From Hydrangea macrophylla (lineage: Eukaryota > Streptophyta > Magnoliopsida > Cornales > Hydrangeaceae), in NCBI GenBank assembly GCA_033977485.1, contig CM066988.1, forward strand, positions 28,128,501-28,192,500: DNA of 64,000 bases. Reading direction: 5' to 3'. Within the stretch, counting starts at the first letter, position 1, and each line of letters starts with the position of its first letter. Position numbers and translations under genes: made by a program. Under the pieces are notes generated by a model. The model ran no database searches. It had not been told where the DNA came from and saw only the letters and a program-made list of their open reading frames with translations. Below are positions 1 to 8,440 of this stretch, piece by piece.

Positions 1-240
1 CATTATTTAAAACCAACTATTTAAATTGCTTTCATAGTTTAGATATATTTTTATGTTCTTAGTTTAATTCAAATTAAAATCAAATCCGTTTTCTCAATTG
101 ACTAAATTTAGGTTTTAAAATTAAATCGCTGTAGTAAATCAATCTCTGTAGGTTCGACCTTTACTTTCACACTACAAATCTTTAGAAAAGTAAAGCATAA
201 AGAAAAGCATACTTTTTATATCTTGATATTGACAACATCA
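1..240 (+). repeat. Unassigned LTR-like fragment at the window edge
   Basis: AT-rich DNA with no ORF. Around position 150 it has a CTCTGTAGGTTCGACC stretch resembling the CCTGTGGGTTCGACC found near the end of the D-family LTRs, so it may be the tail of a plus-strand LTR. It joins element B's LTR abruptly near 241, where similarity to 20362 onward begins. The assignment is weak. Confidence 0.3.
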
Positions 241-695
241 GAATCCTAATTAATTAAATTAAACTAAATAATAAACTAAAGCTTATAAAAACATAACTAA
301 TGAAACAAATAATTTAAAGGTGTTGGAAATACGAGAATCTACATTGATCCTAACCATCTACTATGCATACTCATTAATATTCTATGGAGTTCATTCCTCT
401 TCAGTATTTCGTATTTTTCTAAAGGTAAAGAATCAATAGCCCTTTCATGACCGGGACTACATCATCACAGTTGATTTAAAATACTTGGAATAGGGTTTAA
501 AACAATGATTATTACTTGCACTCTAAATGGTGTTAGCATTCAAAGTGGTTTTCAAAAGTCATTGAAGAAAAGAGCCTTAAGGCTTTAAGTTCTAAAACTG
601 TTGTGACAAACTGAGCTTGTAGGGACAATTTGATGACAGATTTCTAAAACAAAAAGTCATGGAATACTTAAAAGAATCATCTCAGGAATTAACAT

Positions 696-817
696 GTTCG
701 ATCGATTGAAGCGCTCTCGATCGATCGGACATCATCATCCTTCAATCGATCGAAATGACTTCGATCGCTTGACTATGGCTCTGGTTCGATCGATCGAAAT
801 ACCTTCGATCGATCGAG
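696..817. repeat. CGATCGATCGAA array in the B 3' LTR
   Basis: About six copies of a self-complementary unit close to TTCGATCGATCGAA, with variants such as TCGATCGATTGAA and TCGATCGCTTGA, at 15-30 bp spacing. The same array lies at 20817-20938 in the other LTR. Several variants look like CG to TG/CA decay, as expected at methylated CG sites. Confidence 0.8.
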
Positions 818-1166
818 CCCAGGTTTTCTATATCATACAAGGCAGAGGCTAAGAATTAATATTTTATCACATATTTCCAATGTCTAAACTACAAAAACAT
901 AATAAAACTAGTGCAGAAGTAGTAACCTAGAGTAATTATAACATATAAACTAATAAACAATGAAATAAAGATAAGGGAAAGAAAAGCCTGAAATGATCTG
1001 AATATAACTTGTAATAAACTTGAACTAAACTTTAATCTTCAATAATCTTCAATAAATCGATGGAAAAGATGAAGAATAACATGAATCTAACCTAATCTAC
1101 TCCTAAGCTAACCCTAAAACTACCCTCAACTGCTGTTTTCTTGCGTTCTGGAGCGTCCTCCTTTCG

Positions 1167-1171
1167 TCTGG
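1167..1171. repeat. Target site duplication of element A, left copy (TCTGG)
   Basis: TCTGG directly precedes the TG of A's LTR and recurs at 15780-15784 after its final CA. The uninterrupted site is preserved at about 21286-21300 in B's other LTR (CGTCTGGTATCATAG), which confirms the insertion. Confidence 0.92.
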
Positions 1172-1831
1172 TGACACGAGATTTTTCTTGTGCGCTCTTG
1201 TGCAATACCCAAGTGTAGGTAGACGTGCAAGTAATATCTGGTAAGACCAGGTCGATCCCACAGGGAAGGTGTTGACCTAATGAATTAGACTATCCTCTAA
1301 AAGAAAGCAAAATAAAATGAATAAGTTTGAACAATGGTGCAGAACACAAAGTTCCACAAACTAGGATTACTAATGAAAATAATTAAAATTAACTAAACAA
1401 TCTAACTAACTAATTAAAACAGTACTTTGAATTAAGGCGTTTAACTTTAAAAAGAAAGCGTTGGGATTACACGAATCCGCAGTAACCTAGCCATCTACCA
1501 TGCATTTGCCTTGAAGCATAATGGAGTATATTACCTACAGTTTTCCGTATTCCTCTAAAAAATAAAGAATCCATGGCCCTTTCATGACCGGGACCATATC
1601 ATCACAGTTAAATTGAAATACGCAAAAGCGGTTTAATTCAATAGTTAAGACTCGCATCCTCAATGGTGTTAGCATTGAAGATGGTTTGCAAAATGTATTG
1701 AAAGAAAATGCCTTAGGGCCTTAGTTTTAAAACTGTTTTGACAAACTGAGCATTTATTTGGGACAGAATGATAACAAGTCCTAAAACAAAAAGTCCTGGA
1801 ATACTGCAGGGAACATCCTCAAGAATCAGGG

Positions 1832-1953
1832 AGTTCGATCGATCGACGTGCCTTCGATCGATCGAAGACCTTCATCCCTCAATCGATCGAACTGACTTCG
1901 ATCGATTGACTGTCTCTGGTTCGATCGATCGAACTGACTTCGATCGATCGAAC
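1832..1953. repeat. CGATCGATCGAA array (transcribed part of the A 3' LTR)
   Basis: Six units of TTCGATCGATCGAA or one-step variants. In sense orientation it lies about 420 bp downstream of the predicted TATA box, so it would be inside the transcript, unlike the 2448-2559 array. Confidence 0.85.
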
Positions 1954-2370
1954 ACAGCGATTATTCTGTTGCATGGCAGAGGCTGGAGATCACTGTTTCA
2001 TCGTGTTCTCCCAACCTGGGACTACTCAGACATCGTCTGGAGTGTCACAGAACTATTTTTAACGTAAGAAAACATTAATACTCTGTTTGATTGTGAGTTT
2101 TTCATAAGAAATCTAAAAAACTATGGTGTTATCAATATTTAGCATGCAACACTATAAACTGAGCGATTAAACTATGCCTACGAAGTGCAGAATGTAAATG
2201 ACAATATATAAATAACCTGAAGTGAATGATACTTGTATTAAACTCAAGAAATCCAGTCCACAATGTATAGATTCAAGGAAAACCTACAAAAACAAACACA
2301 ACTCTCTATCTCTCTCTCTAAAACTGTTAAAACCAAAAGAGGGCGTCCTTATGGACGTGTACAAAACGCA

Positions 2371-2378
2371 TATATATA
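2371..2378 (-). promoter_or_regulatory. Predicted TATA box, A 3' LTR
   Basis: TATATATA, read as CTATATATATGCG on the minus strand, about 70 bp downstream of the 2448-2559 palindrome array. The same arrangement occurs in the 5' LTR at 15339-15346. No transcript evidence is available. Confidence 0.55.
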
Positions 2379-2447
2379 GAAAACCTAAGACACTAGGGTT
2401 AAAACCCGCATTCTGCTGCGCACGCAAATGTTACTGGAAATACCCCG

Positions 2448-2559
2448 TTCGATCGATCGAACTTCTTTCGATCTATCGAACCCTTGATCTTCAAGCGCTT
2501 CAACACTCTTCAAGCGATCGAACGCTCGATCGATCGAACCTTCTTAGAGCGATCGAACT
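2448..2559. repeat. CGATCGATCGAA array upstream of the TATA box (A 3' LTR)
   Basis: About five units, starting with a perfect 14-bp palindrome TTCGATCGATCGAA at 2448-2461. It is interspersed with decayed forms such as TCAAGCGCTTCAA. It sits in the U3-like part of the LTR just upstream of the predicted TATA box. Confidence 0.85.
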
Positions 2560-2811
2560 CCACATTTCAGCTTTGACTTCTTTTGTTTGCATTCCAGCAT
2601 TCCATTTATTCTGATGTTCATCTGTTTAGTCTGCACAGCAGTAATCTGCATAAACAACATCTAAAACAATACAACTTATCATAGATTAATCATATTTGTA
2701 TAAAAATTAGCCTTGCAATGCAAATTGCGGATAACACGGGAAATTGTGATAAAAACTAATACAATTCTTCCTTTTAGCGCGGTTGTATTTTACAAATACC
2801 CCCGCTTTGCA

Positions 2812-2823
2812 CAACCCCCAACT
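2812..2823 (-). other. Polypurine tract of element A
   Basis: AGTTGGGGGTTG on the minus strand, directly abutting the TG of the 3' LTR. It is preceded by GCTAGGGACTAGCAATAAGCT-like sequence also found next to the polypurine tracts of elements B and D. Confidence 0.8.
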
Positions 2824-4936
2824 AGCTTATTGCTAGTCCCTAGCGATAAAGCGAAAATAAAAAAAAATAAAAATAAAAATAAAAACTCCTAAACTAATAC
2901 TACCACGACTAAGAAACAAAGAAAAACTAAAAACAACCTAAACTAAGATAGAGAGAAAAATCCTAACTCACTTTCGCAGGAATCGCGGTTGCATTTAGCA
3001 AATGCAACAAGCCGTTAAACCCCTAGGTTCCCCCTAGTGGACGAGTGTTGTCTCGTGAGGGTTTGCAGTGAATATACCCACAAAATTCCAATTTTAAGCT
3101 CAAGAAAATTTAGAATAACTTGTAGAATTTCCCCTTCCATTAAACTGTTAATTCAACTCTACAATAATATAATATCCTCTATCAACCCATGAAAGAGATC
3201 CACATGCTCCCCTATATTACCAAGTAAAATATACAAATGTATTACCATCATGCACCCGTGTGTGTGTGAAATTACCAACCATGCGTCCAACCCTTATTAA
3301 GAGTTATCTAGACTATTGTACTTTGGAAACTTGCAGTTTTAGCTCAATTCTCACATTGGTCACACTCAAAAAGAACGTCTCTCAGAAACTTGCTTTACAA
3401 TGATCGCACATCGTATGAAAGCTTTGATAAGAATGATATTCTAAGTGCTAATGCTTTCATACTTGACTCTATGAAAAACGGACATTTAAGAGTATATAGT
3501 CTCATGAATGGAATACTACTTACTAGAGGAGCGAAATACCGTGGACAACTCAACTCACACTTTCATGTTCAAACCAATTGTTGAGAATCTTCAAAACTTT
3601 GAATTATGGCTTTTATTTAGTAGGTGGGGGTGTTGTAGAGAAGAGTGTGCTTTTTTAGTATGTGATGGAATTTCCACTTCTCTTTTTATTATTTATTCTT
3701 TTCTCCACCCAATCTCCCATTCATTTCATATACTTTTTTTTTTTTTTTTTTTTTTTTTTAACCTGGAACATCCCCACAACAAATTCCTTCCATTTCACAT
3801 ACTTTGATGACTCATTCTCAACAAATTTATCAAACGGTTCAATGAGGTCAAGGTATAGATCAAAGATTTGGATTCTTGTGATTTTATTGGAAATATTTAA
3901 TTGAGGTGGGATCAGGGGTGAAACGATTCAATGAATGAGGGTGAGCTATATTAGGTAAAGGAATGGGTAAACGATGGCTTGAATCATTTTCTCAACTTTC
4001 AATTTTTAGCACTTAAGTGTTCATTGAGTTTAATTGGTAAATCCTGAACGTTCTCCTCTAACAAGCAGTCAAAACTTTAAAGAAAACTGAGACTTAACAA
4101 CGAATTTACCAAGTATATGCAAGAAAAAACCATTCGACAATGTATGAGAATCCCCTCAAAAATGACGATTGGCCCAATAGCTCACAAAGGGTTATTTAGC
4201 TTCCACTACTTGTTCTTTTCGCACAACATTCATTTTAACTCAATTTTCAGGTTTTCTACATGGCTGCTAATTAGTGTGCAAAAGTGTTGGGTACATAATA
4301 GCTTTACAGATGCAATTCATTTCAGTGATACAGAAAAAACGCGTGGATTTAATCCATAAAAAGATAAGAATACTACAAATGTATCATTGTCTAATTAACA
4401 AGCAGGAAAGGTTATTCAGAGTTATTCTATCAATACGATTCAAAAAAAATTTTCAAATTTTTTTTTTTTTTTTTTACAAACTGTGTTCTCATTAAATTCA
4501 AAACATTATGTAAGTGCAAAACCTGATCATTACGGGTGTATACCTATCTATTATCTCCTACCCCCAACTGAAAACAACAAAGTCCCCAGAAGTTGATTTT
4601 CAATAAATAAAATAGATGGGTATCACCTGTATGGAGCAAATTTATGACCGCAAGCGAGCAACCTAGCATAGAAAAGTAGAACACAATCTCCAAAACAGAC
4701 AGGATCAATAGATAAAAATAATACGATAAAACCATGATCCAATCAATCTAAACCACTGGAATATGAACAGAATAAAATAAAATACAAGCAGTGATAAATA
4801 CTGTCCATACAATACCAACCAACCAAATAATACAACCAAAAACCACCAACATATACAACCAACCAAAAATATAACAAAAATCAGAACACTACTAACCAAA
4901 AATACATAAAAAAAAAAAACACCTCCCCAACTAAGA
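2824..4936 (-). other. Element A 3' non-coding region
   Basis: No credible gene. It holds a ~30-base T run at about 3729-3760, a second T run near 4455-4475, the conserved hairpin block at 2968-3090, and two further AGTTGGGG motifs on the sense strand (4932-4921 and 4570-4560) resembling the polypurine tract. Short ORFs at 3390-3904, 4117-4495 and 4544-4962 have low-complexity or hydrophobic compositions from T/A runs and look spurious. Confidence 0.6.
2968..3090 (-). other. Conserved 3' block with hairpin, element A
   Basis: About 120 bp nearly identical to 16425-16545 (element B) and, inverted, to 45583-45690 (element D). It contains a perfect hairpin: TTGCATTT (2989-2996), a 3-base loop, AAATGCAA (3000-3007). 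The strong conservation beside otherwise diverged DNA suggests a cis-acting role, perhaps in RNA packaging, dimerisation or plus-strand priming. That role is inference. Confidence 0.65.
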
Positions 4937-6355
4937 CTAATCGACCCCAGACGGCGTATCATCGGCTACATCAGAAGGGATGTCGATGGGAGCAGGCGGC
5001 AACACGGTAATAGTAGGAGCAGTAGTGGGTGGTGGAACGGACGCAGTAGTGGAAACAGGATCAGTAGCCTCAGAAGCTGGGGCAGCATCAGATGATGGAA
5101 CAGTAAGGGGTGGATCTGTAGGAGTAGCAACATGTGATGGATCAGCAACAGGCGGAGCAGACGGGGTGGTCGTGGGATGGTGAGCAGAGTGAACGGCCTG
5201 ATCAACCCCTATCTGAATCAATATAGACTCCAACAAGGTCTGTATCTGATCCATCCGGCCCTCGAGTCTAATCCTGGCCTCTCTCTCCTCCAATAATAGC
5301 TCGCGAACTGTCGGGAGAGGCACAGAAGAAGAAGACTCTCCCTGGGCACGAGACTGCGACCGCTGTCGCAGCTCAAACTGCTGAACCGCAGCAACTGGAT
5401 CATCCTCATCATCCGAATCATGCTCCTCCACCTCGGTGGGTGTCCCTGAAACTCCAGCCTCCGTGTCTGTACCGCCACGCCTCTTCTTCCTCCCCCTCAC
5501 CCTTGCTGTCCCTTTCCCCTTGCGCTTCCTCTTCTGGGCGTCGGAGCGGCGAGCAACCGCCTCGCTAAATCGGCGGGGAGAAGGGCGGATATCATCCCCA
5601 GCGAGCTCGAGGAATCCGGCATCGGCCATGACCCTCTGAATAGCCCAAGCACCCTTCAGGTGCTTCCTGGACGAGATATAACGGGTGGGGTGGACCATAA
5701 AATCAATATAAAGGCGGGGTATACAAACAGGCTGTCCCGTCCCCACTGCATATAAGACTCGCGCATACCAAGCCGCGATCTTCTCTCGATAGGACGTCAC
5801 TAGGAGGCAATTGCTGAGGACCAAATGAAGCATATGGTAGTCATCGGTGAGAAAGTGGTCCTCGATCAAAGCATCGCCATCCCAAGACGGGACAGCGCCT
5901 CCAGTGAGCTCTCTGATAATAGTGGATGGTGGGGTCACGGGTGCATCAGGCCGGTGGGGGCAAACATAATCAGGTACCTCTGGTACCCCCAACGCGGCGG
6001 AAACGGTCGCGGGACTGATGATGAATGAGCGACTCCGAAAGAAGGCATGGTAGGTGAATTGTGTAAACGGGTCGCTGATCATAGTCGCACACGCACCTCT
6101 AATCCAGGATAGGTTGACCCTCTTGGCCAACGACAGGAGATCGAACCAGTGAGGCATAGCGCGGATCCGTGTGAGGAACCATGGGCTCTCAGTCCAGATG
6201 TGCTCAATAGGCCGCTCGACCATCACCATCCTCGTCTGAAAGTATCGCTCAAACCATAACCTGTCCTCGTTATTCCGGAACCCGTGAGCGGGTACCGGAT
6301 CTGGTATAGTACGGTCGAGGGGCTTGGACTTATGATAGCCCGTCACTGGATTCAT
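4937..6355 (-). CDS. Element A ORF3: envelope-position protein with 'putative plant transposon protein'-like domain
   Basis: 472 aa from the ATG at 6355-6353. The frame is open to 6427, but the extra N-terminal residues translate a pyrimidine tract ending in TTTTCAG at 6365, a likely 3' splice site 9 nt before this ATG. I therefore prefer the internal start. Residues ~20-240 form a helical domain with LSWIRGACATMI and SAALGVPEVPDYV, resembling the domain in third ORFs of plant Gypsy and SIRE elements. A basic tract (RKRKGKG, GRKKRRGG) near 285-305 could be a nuclear localisation signal. Then come an acidic patch, a coiled coil (~350-385) and a Pro/Thr/Ser/Ala-rich tail. No transmembrane segment is seen in the preferred model. 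Function is unknown. Confidence 0.75.
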   Translation of the reverse strand: MNPVTGYHKSKPLDRTIPDPVPAHGFRNNEDRLWFERYFQTRMVMVERPIEHIWTESPWFLTRIRAMPHWFDLLSLAKRVNLSWIRGACATMISDPFTQFTYHAFFRSRSFIISPATVSAALGVPEVPDYVCPHRPDAPVTPPSTIIRELTGGAVPSWDGDALIEDHFLTDDYHMLHLVLSNCLLVTSYREKIAAWYARVLYAVGTGQPVCIPRLYIDFMVHPTRYISSRKHLKGAWAIQRVMADAGFLELAGDDIRPSPRRFSEAVARRSDAQKRKRKGKGTARVRGRKKRRGGTDTEAGVSGTPTEVEEHDSDDEDDPVAAVQQFELRQRSQSRAQGESSSSVPLPTVRELLLEEREARIRLEGRMDQIQTLLESILIQIGVDQAVHSAHHPTTTPSAPPVADPSHVATPTDPPLTVPSSDAAPASEATDPVSTTASVPPPTTAPTITVLPPAPIDIPSDVADDTPSGVD

Positions 6356-6700
6356 CTGGCAGTCCTGAAAATAAGACCACACAAGATACAGATAAGAACA
6401 GGAAGAAAAAAGAAACAAAACAAACACTGCTGGAGTTCGATCGATTGAACTGAGTTCGATCGATCGAACTGGAGTAGACTTCGATCGCTTGAACTTTATT
6501 CGATCGATCGAACAACTTCCCTTCGATCGCTCGAATTCAGTTCGAGCGATCGAACACAGCGGTGTTCAGCAATCGCAGAAACGAAAAGAAAACAGAAGTT
6601 ACGCTAACAAAAGACGAACCTAAGACCAAGGGGACACCCCCTTGGGATTTTCTATCACGAACATAGAGGAAAAGAAAAAAAACAAATGAATGGGGCCTAC
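6356..6700 (-). other. Predicted intron and acceptor before A ORF3
   Basis: On the minus strand, a long pyrimidine tract (~6420-6367) ends in TTTTCAG|GAC at 6365, nine bases before the ORF3 ATG. A possible local donor, ACCGAG|GTAGGC, begins at 6700, and the leader donor at 14034 is an alternative. The 6435-6555 palindrome array would lie inside this intron. Confidence 0.5.
6435..6555. repeat. CGATCGATCGAA array A, upstream of ORF3
   Basis: Six units of TTCGATCGATCGAA and variants (TCGATCGATTGAA, TTCGATCGCTCGAA, TTCGAGCGATCGAA) just upstream of ORF3 in sense orientation. The same units are otherwise confined to the LTRs. Confidence 0.85.
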
Positions 6701-7354
6701 CTCGGTGTAGAACTCGCAGTGGAGATGGAGATGATGATGAGATGACGATGAGAATGACCAGAGGATGGATCAGGGCTCCCTTTTGGATGCCAGAAACGAA
6801 AATTTTCCGAGTCGCCCTCCCTCTGTCTTCGAGCGATTGAGAGTGAGAGTGAGGGAAATGAAGAGGTGTCCTGAAGATGCCTCGTTTAAATGCCTCGTTC
6901 GATCGATCAAACTGTGTTCGATCGATCGAACACAAACTCCCTCAATCGATTGAACGTAAACTACAAGCGCTTGAACATTCAGGTTTCGATCGATCGAACT
7001 TGGTTCGATCGATCGAACACAAAAATTCCAGAATTCATTGGGATATGAACCACATCACTCCCAACTATCAAAAACAAATCTGGACATGCAGAGAGACTGA
7101 AAGAACAGTTGAAGAACAAGCATGTAGGACAGAAATTCATCCCCAGAATAGAAAATCGCAATTTATATAAAAATAAAACTTTATAAGTGCATCCAAATTG
7201 CAACATTATCATCCCCAACTGTGGTTAAAACCTTATTTAACTAAAGAAAACCAAAAATAAAACTAAAACTGAAACCAAAAACATTTTGTCAAGGATTACA
7301 CTCCAGTTGCTAAACAAAAGATTGAAATTGAACAAAAACAACTGAAATGTAGCA
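6556..7354 (-). other. Element A spacer between ORF2b and ORF3: candidate internal promoter region
   Basis: No conserved gene. The array at 6898-7019 is followed in sense direction by a TTTAAA box near 6885. Next comes a CT-rich stretch (CTCACTCTCACTCTC) and about 150 bases that could be a 5' leader ending at the donor near 6700. Near 7220-7211 there is a polypurine-like AGTTGGGGAT. The 132-aa ORF at 6935-6537 spans arrays and intron-like sequence and is probably spurious. Confidence 0.45.
6898..7019. repeat. CGATCGATCGAA array B, upstream of ORF3
   Basis: Six units, four close to the full TTCGATCGATCGAA palindrome and others decayed (TCAATCGATTGAA, CAAGCGCTTGAA). It lies about 540 bp upstream of the ORF3 ATG. 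Confidence 0.85.
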
Positions 7355-7669
7355 CTAGTCTTCGAGTATAAAGATTTCCTCTTCCACGATCTCTTCATAA
7401 TCCGCCGAATCTTCAGACGCGAAGTCCAAACTCGATGATTCCCTTTCCCAGAACAATCGAAAAGCAGCAAGGACATCATCAAACAAGTCTGGAGTCTCCA
7501 AGGAATTGAAAGCCCATGCAAGAGGTGATCCGGACGGAGACAAGGATAAAGGAGTGTGATTTCGCAACGGACTGTCCTCTCGCGGCGGAGTGTGTGGGGG
7601 CCTTATGTAGGGCCCAAAACCATGAATCAGTTGATGTGGAAGGAATACCGGGATGCCATTTAGGAACAT
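7355..7669 (-). CDS. Element A ORF2b: small acidic protein of unknown function
   Basis: 104 aa from an ATG at 7669-7667, ten bases after a strong 3' splice site (TTTTGTCCAG|GATTG at 7680). It has a Pro-rich N-terminal third and a strongly acidic C-terminus (DFASEDSADYEEIVEEEIF). The same frame could also be exon 2 of ORF2a: a GAG|GTTGGA donor at 7796/7795 joins it in phase, giving a product of about 269 residues. The frame also continues upstream to 7819, but those residues translate intron-like sequence. I recognise no family. Confidence 0.5.
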   Translation of the reverse strand: MFLNGIPVFLPHQLIHGFGPYIRPPHTPPREDSPLRNHTPLSLSPSGSPLAWAFNSLETPDLFDDVLAAFRLFWERESSSLDFASEDSADYEEIVEEEIFILED

Positions 7670-7679
7670 AGTGACAATC

Positions 7680-7795
7680 CTGGACAAAAGACAACAAACT
7701 GAAATTAAAACACCAGAACACAAGAAACACAAATTAATACAAAAAGAAAACAAAGAACAGAAACAAGAATACAGAAAACTGTGACAAATTCCAAC
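7680..7795 (-). other. Predicted 116-bp intron between ORF2a and ORF2b
   Basis: Donor GAG|GTTGGA at 7795, T-rich interior, acceptor TTGTCCAG at 7680. Exon 1 leaves two bases of a codon and exon 2 supplies the third, so the frame is restored exactly into the acidic ORF2b frame. An alternative donor, GTGAGG at 7800, would instead enter a frame ending at 7479. Confidence 0.5.
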
Positions 7796-8280
7796 CTCAC
7801 TATTGGCATAGGTTCCCAAAATGCACTGGCTGGTAAGGGGTATTGGAGCCTGAATAGCAAGTAGCTCAAGTGCACGTAGCGGTATGGGACCAACTCAAGC
7901 ACGAGGAAATCGTCCACGAAAACAAAGACGGCATTGTGGCGTTCTGGGACGACATCCTGAAGGTCATGATCCTCCCATGGCTCCCACATGTCATCGTTTT
8001 CCCACTGCGCCATGAGTGCGTCATCCACCATTCGTCCCATGTATAGGTCTTCTTCCTCATCCACCTCTTCATAATCCTGAAATCCCATATTTTCGTATGG
8101 ATTGATGTCCAGGAGAGCTGGTGGATATGGAATGTACCCTTGAGTAGCATCAATAAGAGAATGAGCTTCAGGATCTTGATGAAGCAAAGGGCAGGGTATG
8201 AGTTCACCCTCAATCCAGGTGCCACAGCGACATTCTGAATCAGCCCAAGAACCGACAGAGTGAACATCATCACCTCGCAT
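7705..8280 (-). CDS. Element A ORF2a: acidic protein of unknown function
   Basis: The open frame has 191 codons from the ATG at 8280-8278. Residues 60-110 are rich in Asp/Glu with several Trp (DYEEVDEEEDLYMG, WENDDMWEPWEDHD). The hydrophobic C-terminal ~30 residues look like a membrane segment, but they translate the pyrimidine tract of the predicted intron. The true exon probably ends at 7796 after residue ~161 and splices to 7679. A 3' splice site, GTTGCAG at 8289, lies eight bases before the ATG, preceded by ~140 bases of T-rich intron-like sequence. Such extra ORFs after pol are typical of Athila-lineage elements and very variable. I recognise no family. Confidence 0.5.
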   Translation of the reverse strand: MRGDDVHSVGSWADSECRCGTWIEGELIPCPLLHQDPEAHSLIDATQGYIPYPPALLDINPYENMGFQDYEEVDEEEDLYMGRMVDDALMAQWENDDMWEPWEDHDLQDVVPERHNAVFVFVDDFLVLELVPYRYVHLSYLLFRLQYPLPASAFWEPMPIVRLEFVTVFCILVSVLCFLFVLICVSCVLVF

Positions 8281-8440
8281 CTACGCACCTGCAACAGAGT
8301 GGTTTAAGGAATAATGGATTAGAACTAAATCACAAACACGAAATAAAGAACGAAAACCAAAAAGAAACAAAAGAGAGAGAAACTAAAATGCAAGGAAAGA
8401 AAAGGAATACAACAACAATTTGGAATTCCACTTCGGATTT
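8281..8440 (-). other. T-rich spacer between pol and ORF2a ending in a splice acceptor
   Basis: On the sense strand this is pyrimidine-rich (TTTCTCTCTCTTTTGTTTC) and ends in GTTGCAG|GTGCGTAG followed by the ORF2a ATG. It looks like the 3' end of an intron. Confidence 0.5.

Larger units (their letters stand above)
241..1171 (-). repeat. Element B 3' LTR, distal part
   Basis: Matches 20362-21295 with scattered substitutions, for example the shared stretch beginning AATCCTAATTAATTAAATT. It ends at the TCTGG target site where element A inserted and resumes at 15785. The final ~175 bases of the LTR (20187-20361 in the other copy) are missing on this side. Confidence 0.8.
1172..2811 (-). repeat. 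Element A 3' LTR
   Basis: Starts TGACACGAG and ends CTTTGCA on the plus strand. It nearly matches 14141-15779; I counted about 14 differences including one 1-base indel. Short ORFs inside it (1768-2067, 2222-2614) are translations of the CGATCGATCGAA arrays and are not genes. No chromodomain or other coding signal is present. Confidence 0.93.

Noticed and set aside
1768..2614. ORFs rich in DRSN/DRTDF peptides in the A LTRs (also 14737-15582, 6537-7170)
   Set aside because: They are translations of the CGATCGATCGAA palindrome arrays, occur on both strands, and are not conserved as protein.
4544..4962. Two hydrophobic minus-strand ORFs after A ORF3
   Set aside because: Low-complexity Phe/Leu/Val sequence from T-rich DNA after the ORF3 stop; no start context or homology.
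6356..6427. Apparent signal peptide or membrane anchor at the N-terminus of A ORF3
   Set aside because: The hydrophobic residues translate a pyrimidine tract ending in a splice acceptor; the ATG at 6355 is the likelier start.
7705..7795. Apparent transmembrane C-terminus of ORF2a
   Set aside because: It translates the T-rich interior of the predicted 116-bp intron.
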